64,000 bases of DNA. It comes from Rhodohalobacter mucosus. GTDB lineage: Bacteria > Bacteroidota > Rhodothermia > Balneolales > Balneolaceae. Below, piece after piece: positions 18,076-26,221 of the stretch. Made by a program: the position numbers and the translations under genes. Numbering within the stretch: the stretch's first letter is position 1; every line of letters starts with the position of its first letter. Under the pieces are notes generated by a model that worked only from the letters and a program-made list of their open reading frames with translations, was not told the DNA's origin and ran no database searches. The stretch lies in NCBI RefSeq assembly GCF_003150675.1, contig NZ_QGGB01000002.1, positions 1 through 64,000 on the forward strand, in the 5' to 3' direction.

Positions 18076-18687
18076 CTAAAACAGGGGATCCTTTCTCAGG
18101 ATTTTCAGCAGCAGCTGGTAAAGATCCTTGTCGCGGTTGTTGAATCTGAACTCACACTCTCTCAGGTGGTACCGGTAGGTGGAGGGGTGCAGCCCTTTAA
18201 ACTTAGCCATCCTTGTCTTGGCGTTGGCCCAAAAACTTTTCACGCGGTTCATGCCCGTATCACCCTGATCCCTTGCGCTATCCTGTGTAAGCGGCACGGT
18301 TGTCCCGGTTTCCGGATCAATAACGAGGCTGAATCCGGTTTCAGAACTTGTTTTAACCCACGTCTGATCATTTAATGAACGATTCCCGCTCCCAAAAACC
18401 GGATCCGTTATGATCTTGCCCCGATAATAGCGAATCAATACGTACTGGATATCCGCTCCTTTCGATGCATCTGGGGGTCCGGACTGAACTCTCGGCAATT
18501 CAGATGTAGCAGTGCAATAGCGGTCTATTTTCCGGCGAATTTCTGTCAGGTATCTGTTAACGGTATTTCGGTTCAGCTTTGTCAGTTCTGCAATCTGTTT
18601 GGCATTCAGATCCAGAACAAAGTAGCGCACGAGCTCCCTGAATTTCGCTTCCGAAATTTTTGCACGGTTTACATACTTGTTATTCAT
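18076..18687 (-). CDS. IS1595/IS1016-like transposase homologue lacking catalytic residues
   Basis: A 203-residue protein whose two ends match IS1595-family (ISXO2-like) transposases. The N-terminal helix-turn-helix is at about residues 27-50 (AKQIAELTKLNRNTVNRYL). The C-terminus holds FWANAKTRMAKFKGL and LRECEFRFNNRDKDLY. The middle is not transposase-like: the GE-x-E-x-DESYFG block carrying the first catalytic Asp is missing. The conserved Glu of the NGIESFW motif is Lys150 here (NRVKSFW). The frame is intact, without stops or frameshifts. No terminal inverted repeats were recognised. It could be a degenerate IS relic or a domesticated DNA-binding protein. It sits next to palindromic module R3. 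Confidence 0.75.
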   Translation of the reverse strand: MNNKYVNRAKISEAKFRELVRYFVLDLNAKQIAELTKLNRNTVNRYLTEIRRKIDRYCTATSELPRVQSGPPDASKGADIQYVLIRYYRGKIITDPVFGSGNRSLNDQTWVKTSSETGFSLVIDPETGTTVPLTQDSARDQGDTGMNRVKSFWANAKTRMAKFKGLHPSTYRYHLRECEFRFNNRDKDLYQLLLKILRKDPLF

Positions 18688-18796
18688 TATTGCTCAATGT
18701 TTTATACAGACCAATAGAGCTTTATTCTGTTCATGATCAGATTTCTTATAAAAAATGTGCTTGCTGATAGTCATGAAAGAGGGTTTGTCTTTGCTG

Positions 18797-18813
18797 TTTA
18801 GATTAAGTCTAAA
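18797..18813 (+). promoter_or_regulatory. Candidate metal-responsive operator of the heme operon
   Basis: TTTAGA and TCTAAA form a perfect 6-bp inverted repeat around a 5-bp AT-rich centre, 53 bp before the heme receptor start. The shape resembles DtxR/IdeR/MntR-type boxes (TTTAGG-like arms) more than a classical Fur box. An iron regulator would make biological sense here. The assignment is inferred from position and symmetry only. Confidence 0.5.
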
Positions 18814-18866
18814 TAAACTTAGCCCACTATTTACCAACACTCAGCTAAAAACGCAAGCAGTAAAGA

Positions 18867-21146
18867 ATGTTCAGGGTTTATTTAATGGTATTGATAACTG
18901 TGCTGTGCATATCGCCCGCAGCGGCACAGGTTATCTCAGGTTCTGTAACGGATGAGCAAAACAACCCTCTGCCGGATGCCCACTTAAAGATTCAGGTTCA
19001 AGGCACCAATTATACAACGATCACGGATCTTAACGGCACTTTTGAGCTCTCGATTGAACCCGAAACCGGATCAACTTTAACCCTTTATGTAACAAGGGTT
19101 GGTTACAAGCCTGAAGTTTTACAAATCGCCGGTTCTGCAATCTCTTCGGAAGAGCTGACCATCGTCCTCACCGAGCAGATCTATCAGCAGGAGACGGTTG
19201 TTGTAACCGCCACCCGTACCCAGCGGGATATTGAAGAAGTAAGCATTCCCGTATCCGTGATTTCAGGAGAAGAAATACAGCATTCAGGAAACATGCGCCT
19301 CAGCGATGTGCTCGCCGAACAAACCGGCATGCAGCTTGTCAGCGACCACGGCCCCGGAATTCAGGTGCAGGGCTTTGATCCCGACTATACCCTCATCATG
19401 ATTGACGGGAATCCCGTTATAGGCCGTACTGCCGGCACACTCGACCTCAGCCGGATCTCTGTCCGAAATGTGGAGCAAATTGAAGTAGTTAAAGGTCCGT
19501 CATCCGCACTCTGGGGCAGTGACGCACTCGCAGGTGTCGTCAATATAATTACAGAAACCGCACGAAGAGGCCTGTCCGGCGGCTTCACTACAAGATACGG
19601 CGGCAACAAAACGCTCGATATCAGCGGCGACATTTCGCACGCTGGCGAAACCTTTCAAAACAGGATATTTATCAACAGAAACACTTCCGGAGGATATCGA
19701 CTGAATCCGGGCTCCGTCTCTCAAACCGTACCCGAATATCAAAACTACACGTTGAATTACAGCGGATCTGTCGATATCAGCGATCGCCTTACCCTCGACG
19801 CAAATTTCAGATGGTTCTCGGAAACCCAACAGAACAACAGCTCCGTAAATACTGAAAACGGGGCCCTCCTGCTGAATGATTATGCAGGCAGAAGCGACGT
19901 TATGGTAAATCCGGTGCTTACATTCAACCCTGCCGATCGACTGGATTTCACGATCAACTGGCTGTCAAGTCATTACGGTACCGATCTGGAGCTTTTCATT
20001 TCCGACAGCGGCGATTTATACGATTCAACCGAGTTTAACCAGTATTTCAACAGGCCGGAATTTCAGGGAGAATATCGCTGGAGCAACCAGCACCACTCCA
20101 TTGCCGGTACAGGCGCCATCTTCGAGCGGCTGGAAGCAGAACGTTATCCGGGTCAGCCCGATTTCACCACCCGTTTTCTTTTTGCCCAGCACAGCTGGAC
20201 GCCCTCAACCAATGTAGAACTTACCGGCGGGCTCCGCTTTGATTCACACAGTGAATACCGTTCTCAGCTGAGCCCGAAAGTCTCCGCGCGATACAGAATG
20301 AACGAGCGTATCCAGTTCAGGGCATCTGCAGGAAGAGGTTTCAAGGCACCGGAATTCAGACAGCTCTTCCTGGATTTCACCAACTCAACCGTGGGATACA
20401 GCGTACTCGGATCCAGCACGGTTGCGGATGGCATCGCAAGGCAGCTGGATGAAGGTACCATCGACCAGATACTGATTCCGCTTGAAAATCTTGAAGAAAT
20501 ACGTGCTGAATCTTCCTGGGCGATCAACGCAGGCGTCGATGTCGATCCCCTTCGCAACCTCAGGCTGCGGATCAACTTCTTCCGAAATAATGTATCCGAT
20601 CTGATTGAAACCGCTCCGATCGCGCGCAGAACCAATGGCCAGTCCGTATTCACCTATTTCAACGTGGATGAAGTGGTTACCCAGGGACTGGAGGCGGAAA
20701 TCCGATGGTCCGTCAGCCGGAATCTGAACGGTTCGGCGGGATACCAGTTCCTGGATGCAAACCGCCGGATTGAACGTGAACGTACGGTTCAGGACAGCCG
20801 GGGCGAAGTTGTACAGAGAACAGACGTATCGTTCGAACCCATGTTCAACCGGTCACGCCACTCCGGAAACATCCGGCTCTTCTACGAAACTGACAGCGGG
20901 TGGGGCGCCAACGTCCGGGGAACACTTCGCGGCAGATTTGGCCTCTTCGACAGCAACGGAAGCGGGTTTGTAGACGGTGATGAATATGAGAAAGGCTATA
21001 CCGTCTGGAACGCAGCTGTTTCGCGAACATTCGGCAACTCGGTACGGCTGCAGGCCGGAGCGGATAACCTACTCGGTTACACTAACATCAACCAGCCCTT
21101 CCTCGCAGGAAGGCTTTGGTACACTCAGCTATCGGTGCAGTTCTGA
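18867..21146 (+). CDS. hmuR: TonB-dependent heme receptor (HmuR/BtuB-like)
   Basis: A 759-residue outer-membrane receptor. It has a signal peptide ending ISPAAAQ and an N-terminal carboxypeptidase-regulatory-like domain (SGSVTDEQNNPLPDAHLKI to about residue 100). A TonB box-like ETVVVTATR precedes the plug domain (VSVISGEEIQHSGNMRL to VEVVKGPSSALWGSDALAGVVNIIT). A 22-strand barrel follows, ending in WYTQLSVQF with a terminal Phe. The substrate is inferred from the operon: HmuY, HemS and a heme ABC importer follow in order. Cobalamin or siderophore receptors look similar alone, so the heme call rests on context. An operator-like palindrome lies upstream. Confidence 0.88.
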   Translation: MFRVYLMVLITVLCISPAAAQVISGSVTDEQNNPLPDAHLKIQVQGTNYTTITDLNGTFELSIEPETGSTLTLYVTRVGYKPEVLQIAGSAISSEELTIVLTEQIYQQETVVVTATRTQRDIEEVSIPVSVISGEEIQHSGNMRLSDVLAEQTGMQLVSDHGPGIQVQGFDPDYTLIMIDGNPVIGRTAGTLDLSRISVRNVEQIEVVKGPSSALWGSDALAGVVNIITETARRGLSGGFTTRYGGNKTLDISGDISHAGETFQNRIFINRNTSGGYRLNPGSVSQTVPEYQNYTLNYSGSVDISDRLTLDANFRWFSETQQNNSSVNTENGALLLNDYAGRSDVMVNPVLTFNPADRLDFTINWLSSHYGTDLELFISDSGDLYDSTEFNQYFNRPEFQGEYRWSNQHHSIAGTGAIFERLEAERYPGQPDFTTRFLFAQHSWTPSTNVELTGGLRFDSHSEYRSQLSPKVSARYRMNERIQFRASAGRGFKAPEFRQLFLDFTNSTVGYSVLGSSTVADGIARQLDEGTIDQILIPLENLEEIRAESSWAINAGVDVDPLRNLRLRINFFRNNVSDLIETAPIARRTNGQSVFTYFNVDEVVTQGLEAEIRWSVSRNLNGSAGYQFLDANRRIERERTVQDSRGEVVQRTDVSFEPMFNRSRHSGNIRLFYETDSGWGANVRGTLRGRFGLFDSNGSGFVDGDEYEKGYTVWNAAVSRTFGNSVRLQAGADNLLGYTNINQPFLAGRLWYTQLSVQF

Positions 21147-21218
21147 ATCCTGATACCTTTATCACCTAAACCATTTAATTACTTCAATAAAAACCTAAAA
21201 AATAATCTCATAGTTACG

Positions 21219-21863
21219 ATGCGCAGTCATTTTAAATTCCAGCTTTTTACCCTTTTCATTGCAGTCCTTCTATTCCAGGCGTGCAGCGATTTAACATCCT
21301 CAGTGGAAGAAGATGTGATCACATCGAATCTGCAAACAGAGATCGTTGAAGATCTCGATGCGACAGGTACCGAGGGCAACTATACATTTTTCAGCCTGCG
21401 TACAGGCGAACTGGTTGAACTTACTGATTCTGCTTCAACGGATTGGGATATTGCTTTCCGGGGTACCGGCGTCATTACAAACAGCGGTGTGAGCGGCCCG
21501 GGCAACGGCGGAGCCTTGCTTCTGGATGTTCCATTTAATGATGTATCCATTGCTCCTGAAAGCGGTTATGCGGTTGATTCTGATGAACAGCTTGCAATAC
21601 CCGGCGGCAGCGAAAACGGATGGTATACGTATACCGGAAGAAACAACCCTCCCTTCGCCATTCTTCCAATGGATGACGTGACCATAGTCCTGAAAACCGC
21701 AGACGGAAATCATTACGCAAAACTCGAAATACTGAGCTACTACAAAGGAAATCCGGATACGGGAAGCGATGAATTCGCGGATACAAACACCCGCCCCGAG
21801 TCCAGATTTTACACATTCAGGTATGCGATTCAGCAGACCGAAGGACTTCGCGACCTTGAATAA
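21219..21863 (+). CDS. hmuY: HmuY family heme-binding lipoprotein
   Basis: A 214-residue surface lipoprotein with a lipobox (LLFQAC, Cys22). The mature part fits the HmuY-like domain: a beta-rich fold with FFSLRTGELVELTDSASTDWDIAFRGT near the N-terminus and a C-terminal FYTFRYAIQQ block. HmuY proteins strip heme from host or environmental hemoproteins and pass it to the HmuR receptor. The gene directly follows the receptor, as in Porphyromonas and other Bacteroidota. A strong hairpin separates it from hemS. Confidence 0.88.
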   Translation: MRSHFKFQLFTLFIAVLLFQACSDLTSSVEEDVITSNLQTEIVEDLDATGTEGNYTFFSLRTGELVELTDSASTDWDIAFRGTGVITNSGVSGPGNGGALLLDVPFNDVSIAPESGYAVDSDEQLAIPGGSENGWYTYTGRNNPPFAILPMDDVTIVLKTADGNHYAKLEILSYYKGNPDTGSDEFADTNTRPESRFYTFRYAIQQTEGLRDLE

Positions 21864-21901
21864 ATAACACAGAATAGAACTGACATTCCTCTAACACGGG
21901 A

Positions 21902-21959
21902 GCCGGGCCTGTACCATGCACACATAGCAAAATGTACAGGCCCGGCATTTCTGTTTTTT
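21902..21959 (+). terminator. Strong hairpin between hmuY and hemS
   Basis: GCCGGGCCTGTAC (21902-21914) pairs perfectly with GTACAGGCCCGGC (21934-21946), a 13-bp stem with a 19-nt loop. A T-rich stretch follows (T6 at about 21954-21959). It could be a leaky terminator or an RNA-stabilising end that sets the receptor/HmuY mRNA level above the downstream genes. Confidence 0.75.
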
Positions 21960-21988
21960 AAACATCAACATATAACAATCAACAGCAC

Positions 21989-23062
21989 ATGGAATCCATC
22001 ACAATGCTTAACAATGAAACCGCTGCACTGAAGAAGCGGTGGAATGATCTAAAAGAAGAAGAACCCCGGCTTCGAACCAAGGATATTGCTGATCGCCTCT
22101 CGGTCAGCGAAGCTGAACTTGTCGCCTCGGCCTGTGACGGCGACAGAATTGTAAGGCTTACGGAAGACTGGGCAGGGATATTTGAAAACCTTGAATCTCT
22201 TGGCAGTGTGATGGCGCTAACCCGAAATGAAGCGGCTGTGCACGAAAAAACCGGCATTTACCGCAATGTCTCTTTCAAGGGACACGCCGGATTGGTGCTT
22301 GATGAGCAAATCGATCTGCGGGTGTTCCATGGCCGCTGGGGGTTTGCCTTTGCGGTTCCTGTTGAAAATCCACGGGGAACCCTTCTCAGCCTCCAGTTTT
22401 TTGATAAGGAGGGACAGGCTGCTCATAAAATCTACCTGAAAGACCCTGCCGGCAAGAGCGCTTACCATCAGCTTGTTGACCGCTTCCGGCACGAGGACCA
22501 GTCACCCGGAATTGAGCTTACCGAAGAGATCAAAAATGAAGTCAACAATCCGCTTGAAGAGATTGACGCCGGTGCATTTCTGAATGAATGGTCTGAGTTG
22601 AAAGATACCCACGACTTCTATCCGATGCTCCGCAGGTACAAACTAAGCCGGACAGATGCGCTTGCACTCGCAAAAGAAAAATATGCATGGAAGGTTGATA
22701 ACAATACCACAAAATCGATGCTGGAGTTGGCCTCTCAACAGGACGTACCCATTATGGTATTTGTCAAAAACAGCGGAATGATTCAGATTCACTCCGGGCC
22801 CGTTAAAAAAATCCGTGAAATGGGTAACTGGCTGAATGTGCTCGACCCCGGGTTTAACCTTCACCTGCGCCAGGATATGATTCACTCTTCCTGGATTGTA
22901 GAAAAACCAACCGAAGACGGCACGGTGACCTCGGTTGAGATTTTTGACAAGGAAGGCGAGCAGATCGCCACGTTCTTTGGCGCCCGAAAACCCGGGAAAC
23001 CGGAACTGGAAGGCTGGAGAGAAATTACCGCTGAACTGAAAAAAGAAGGAGCAGAAGGATGA
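21989..23062 (+). CDS. hmuS: Hemin-degrading factor (HemS/HmuS/ChuS family)
   Basis: A 357-residue cytoplasmic protein with the internal duplication typical of HemS/ChuS: two related halves each starting with a W-x-x-LKE or W-x-ELKD element (RWNDLKEEEPRLRTKDIADRL near residue 16 and EWSELKDTHDFYPMLRRYKLSRTDALALAKEKYAW near residue 204). Each half contains HxGxVKKIRxMxNWLNVLDPGFNLHLR-like or VFHGRWGFAF segments. These proteins bind heme delivered by the ABC importer and degrade or traffic it. The stop overlaps the start of hmuT (ATGA), indicating coupling. Confidence 0.93.
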   Translation: MESITMLNNETAALKKRWNDLKEEEPRLRTKDIADRLSVSEAELVASACDGDRIVRLTEDWAGIFENLESLGSVMALTRNEAAVHEKTGIYRNVSFKGHAGLVLDEQIDLRVFHGRWGFAFAVPVENPRGTLLSLQFFDKEGQAAHKIYLKDPAGKSAYHQLVDRFRHEDQSPGIELTEEIKNEVNNPLEEIDAGAFLNEWSELKDTHDFYPMLRRYKLSRTDALALAKEKYAWKVDNNTTKSMLELASQQDVPIMVFVKNSGMIQIHSGPVKKIREMGNWLNVLDPGFNLHLRQDMIHSSWIVEKPTEDGTVTSVEIFDKEGEQIATFFGARKPGKPELEGWREITAELKKEGAEG

Positions 23063-24054
23063 GAATGATAAAAGTAAACGTTATTGACTCCAATGACGGC
23101 CATTCCTTTTCAAAACCCACAGCAACCGGTGACCCGGCTTTGGTTTTGATCGACCTCAAAACAGTAAAAACATGCATAGTCGGGTTTCTGCTGATTGTTT
23201 TAACCGCCTCCGCGCTGCAGGCCCGCCAGGTTTACTCCGGGTCGGATGGCATTGAGGTGGATATCAGTGACAAAACACGCATCGTATCCATCGGAAGCGC
23301 AGTGACCGAAACAATTTTTGCGCTTGGAGCTGAAGATTATCTCATTGCGGTGGACGAATCAAGCACCTATCCCACTGGTGCTGAACGGCTGCCAAAAGTC
23401 TCCTTCACACGAAACCTTTCAGCGGAAGGCGTTCTATCTTTTGCTCCTTCTCTGATCCTGGCAAGCGGTGCGGCCGGCCCGCCTACGGCGATTCAGCAAA
23501 TACGGAGTACCGGAACACCCATGCTGCTTTTGAATGCCGATGAGAGCGTAGACGGAGCCCTGGAAAGAATTCGTGAACTTGGCGACATCCTGAATCGCGA
23601 AAATGAAGCCCTTAAGGTGATGTCTGCCCTGCAAGCGGATCTGGACCGGGCAGAAAGGCTCAGAAACTCTCTCAGCAGCCGGCCCAAAGTGCTTTTTATC
23701 TATGCGCGCGGACCAAACAATCTTACGGTAGCAGGAAACCGCACATCAGCCAAGGCCATGATTGATCTGGCCGGAGGTGTGAATGCATTCAACAGCTTCG
23801 ACGGATACAAGCCCCTTACCGCAGAGGCCGTGGTTCAGGCAAACCCCGATGTGATACTGATGATGAATTCCGGGGTTGAAAGTGTAGGCGGGGAACAGGG
23901 TGTGTTGCGAGCACCCGGCATCAGCCTTACCTCGGCAGGAGAAAACCGGAGAATTTATTCAATGGAAGGCACCTACCTGCTTGGGTTTGGTCCGCGATTG
24001 GGCCAGGCTGTGCTCGATCTCATGAGTAAAATCCACCCTCAGGCGGAAATATAA
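23059..24054 (+). CDS. hmuT: Heme ABC transporter substrate-binding protein
   Basis: A 331-residue periplasmic binding protein of the HmuT/BtuF (cluster VIII) type. The hydrophobic signal segment lies unusually far in, at about residues 36-53 (TCIVGFLLIVLTASALQA), after a 35-residue polar leader. No internal ATG fits better, and the start overlaps the hemS stop, so 23059 is retained. Motifs include RIVSIGSAVTETIFALGAEDYLIAVD, the mid-domain FIYARGPNNLTVAGN and the closing YLLGFGPRLGQAV. It captures heme in the periplasm and delivers it to the permease encoded 32 bp downstream. Confidence 0.9.
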   Translation: MRMIKVNVIDSNDGHSFSKPTATGDPALVLIDLKTVKTCIVGFLLIVLTASALQARQVYSGSDGIEVDISDKTRIVSIGSAVTETIFALGAEDYLIAVDESSTYPTGAERLPKVSFTRNLSAEGVLSFAPSLILASGAAGPPTAIQQIRSTGTPMLLLNADESVDGALERIRELGDILNRENEALKVMSALQADLDRAERLRNSLSSRPKVLFIYARGPNNLTVAGNRTSAKAMIDLAGGVNAFNSFDGYKPLTAEAVVQANPDVILMMNSGVESVGGEQGVLRAPGISLTSAGENRRIYSMEGTYLLGFGPRLGQAVLDLMSKIHPQAEI

Positions 24055-24086
24055 AAAAAGAAAGAAACCGTAATCTGAACGCACCT

Positions 24087-25181
24087 GTGAATTCACTATC
24101 TCAAACCCTCTCGATCTGGAAATCGGTACCTCGTTTTCGTCAATCGATACTGGTGCTTGGCGGACTCTTTCTGACACTGATCTGGCTGATAATACTATCT
24201 GTTGGGATCGGTGCGGTACCCATCTCACCCTCCCAGGTAATTTCAATATTCCTGAATCAGGCAGGTATTGAGACCGGACTGGGTTATGAAAGCGTTCAGG
24301 AGTCGATTCTACTGAATATCCGGCTTCCCCGGGTTCTCCTGGCTGTATTGGTAGGCGCAGCGCTAGCTATATCCGGAGCGGCCATGCAGGGGCTTTTCCG
24401 CAACCCGCTTGCCGATCCCGGGCTGATTGGCGTATCAAGCGGGGCCGCGCTCGCAACGGCCATCGCAATGGTGGTGCTGAGTTCCCTGGCATGGCCTTTT
24501 CTGGACCTTCTGGGAGAAGCCCTCATACCGCTCGCTGCCTTTGCAGGAGGTACATCAGCCACAATTCTCGTCTACCGTCTTTCCACCAGCAGGGGCCGGA
24601 CCAACGTTGCCACCATGCTGCTGGCGGGTATTGCGATCAATGCGATGGCCGGAGCACTGATCGGGTTTATGATCTTTCTGGCCGACGATGACCAGTTGCG
24701 CGACCTCACCTTCTGGACGCTGGGCAGCCTCGGCGGGGCGATGTGGAAATCGGTCTGGATCGTTCTGCCGATTCTGATGGCAGCCATTCTCTTTCTCCCG
24801 CGCCTTTCAAAAGGCCTGAATGCAATTTTGCTCGGCGAAGCAGAAGCGAGACATCTTGGAGTGAGGGTTCAGCGGCTCAAAAAGGTGATTATCATTTTTG
24901 TGGGCCTGGCGGTCGGAGCGGCAGTTTCGGTTAGCGGAATGATCGGCTTCGTGGGACTTGTGGTACCGCACATATTGAGGTTGTGGATAGGTCCCGATCA
25001 CCGCTTTCTAATGCCCGGATCTGCCATCCTGGGTGGCCTGTTGCTGCTTGCATCAGATCTTGCAGCACGAACGATGGTTGCACCGGCCGAACTGCCTATC
25101 GGCGTGATAACAGCATCGATAGGAGCTCCTTTTTTCCTATGGCTTCTTCTCAGAAACCGTGAGTTGCGCGGATATTTATAA
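24087..25181 (+). CDS. hmuU: Heme ABC transporter permease (FecCD family)
   Basis: A 364-residue inner-membrane permease of the FecCD/BtuC family with about ten transmembrane helices. It begins at a GTG codon at 24087; the next in-frame starts would remove part of the first helix. Family signatures include RLPRVLLAVLVGAALAISGAAMQGLFRNPLADPGLIGVSSGAALA, the coupling-helix region GEAEARHLGVRVQRLKK, and GMIGFVGLVVPHILRLWIGPDHRFLMPGSAILG. As a homodimer it forms the heme channel with HmuV. The gene lies between hmuT and hmuV in the same operon. Confidence 0.93.
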   Translation: MNSLSQTLSIWKSVPRFRQSILVLGGLFLTLIWLIILSVGIGAVPISPSQVISIFLNQAGIETGLGYESVQESILLNIRLPRVLLAVLVGAALAISGAAMQGLFRNPLADPGLIGVSSGAALATAIAMVVLSSLAWPFLDLLGEALIPLAAFAGGTSATILVYRLSTSRGRTNVATMLLAGIAINAMAGALIGFMIFLADDDQLRDLTFWTLGSLGGAMWKSVWIVLPILMAAILFLPRLSKGLNAILLGEAEARHLGVRVQRLKKVIIIFVGLAVGAAVSVSGMIGFVGLVVPHILRLWIGPDHRFLMPGSAILGGLLLLASDLAARTMVAPAELPIGVITASIGAPFFLWLLLRNRELRGYL

Positions 25182-25194
25182 AAATCCATATCCC

Positions 25195-25222
25195 CCTTTT
25201 TTACTTATCACTTATCACTTTT
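25195..25222. repeat. Short ACTTATC heptamer repeat before hmuV
   Basis: ACTTATC occurs twice in tandem, followed by ACTTTTC, within 46 bp between hmuU and hmuV. It is a small member of the 7-bp-period arrays of this window, and sits where a ribosome-binding site would be expected. Confidence 0.6.
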
Positions 25223-25227
25223 CCTAA

Positions 25228-26043
25228 ATGATTGACGCAAAAAACATCACCGTAAAAATCGATGACAAAACCCTGGTAAACAATGTATCCATGCGGCTTG
25301 AACCGGGGAAATTTTCGGTGATACTGGGAAAAAACGGCGCCGGAAAATCTACGTTCTTAAAAGCTCTTACCGGCGACATAACGCCCTTCGAAGGTATGGT
25401 TCTGGTGAACGGGAAAAATCTTGACTCCGTATCGCCCGTTAAACTGGCAAGAAAACGTGCCGTAATGATGCAGGAGCTGCACCTTTCATTTTCATTTACG
25501 GCTCTGGAAGTGGTCTTGATGGGAAGATCTCCACACTCAAGCGGATTTGAATCGGCCGGCGATCAGAAAATTGCGATGGAGTGCCTGAAACGTGCCGGGG
25601 TGGACCACCTGGCTGACCGTGCCTTTCCGACTCTGTCGGGCGGTGAGAAACAGCGCGTTCAGTTTGCCAGAATGCTTGCCCAGCTATGGGATCGGGTTCA
25701 GCAACAACTCCCCTGTTGCCTCCTGCTGGATGAGCCGCTTTCAAGCCTCGACCTGGCTCATCAGCATAACATGATGCATTTGGTTAAAAGCCTGTCACGC
25801 AGCGGGGTTGCCGTCATGATGATACTGCACGACCTGAACCTTGCGGCCCAGTATGCGGATGAGGTACATGTGATGAAAGAGGGAAGAACGTTTGCGCTTG
25901 GGTCGCCTCATGAAGTCTTCAAACCCGAAATCATCGAAATGGCGTTCGACTGTCCGGTGCATATCATGCAGCACCCGCATCACCGATGCCCGCTCGTAAT
26001 TGCATCCAACCAGATTGATGAAAGAATGCGAAAAGTGATCTAG
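25228..26043 (+). CDS. hmuV: Heme ABC transporter ATP-binding protein
   Basis: A 271-residue ATPase of the HmuV/BtuD/FecE type. Walker A GKNGAGKST is at residues 34-42, the signature LSGGE at 136-140, Walker B CCLLLDEP at 163-170 and the switch His201. The short insert between the signature and Walker B (LWDRVQQQLPC) is usual for HmuV. The C-terminal HPHHRCPLV segment also fits this branch. It energises HmuU and is the last gene of the heme operon; repeat module R4 follows immediately. Confidence 0.93.
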   Translation: MIDAKNITVKIDDKTLVNNVSMRLEPGKFSVILGKNGAGKSTFLKALTGDITPFEGMVLVNGKNLDSVSPVKLARKRAVMMQELHLSFSFTALEVVLMGRSPHSSGFESAGDQKIAMECLKRAGVDHLADRAFPTLSGGEKQRVQFARMLAQLWDRVQQQLPCCLLLDEPLSSLDLAHQHNMMHLVKSLSRSGVAVMMILHDLNLAAQYADEVHVMKEGRTFALGSPHEVFKPEIIEMAFDCPVHIMQHPHHRCPLVIASNQIDERMRKVI

Positions 26044-26172
26044 CCCTCCTTCTCCTTCATCCACAGCTCCACCCATCCTAATCCACAACTCCACACATCC
26101 TCATCCACAGTTCTGCACATCCTCATTCACAGTTCTACTCTGGATGCCCACCCGGCTGCTCCGCAGCCTCAC
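26044..26172. repeat. REP-like palindromic module R4
   Basis: Four units of about 19-22 bp resemble CATCCTCATCCACAGTTCT. The last is extended to an imperfect palindrome at 26125-26145 (ATTCACAGT, loop TCT, ACTCTGGAT; one mismatch and one wobble). A closing hairpin follows at 26154-26168 (GGCTGC, loop TCC, GCAGCC). Compared with R1-R3, the closing stem is changed on both sides so that pairing is kept. It lies between the convergent hmuV and GWxTD genes. Confidence 0.82.
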
Positions 26173-26221
26173 AGATAATGAATACGGCCCAACACAACCC
26201 CTGAGCCATCTAAAAATCTAT

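Noticed and set aside
26044..26172. Possible CRISPR array
   Set aside because: Repeats are 19-22 bp with no distinct spacers; they follow the same palindromic grammar as the RAYT flanks.
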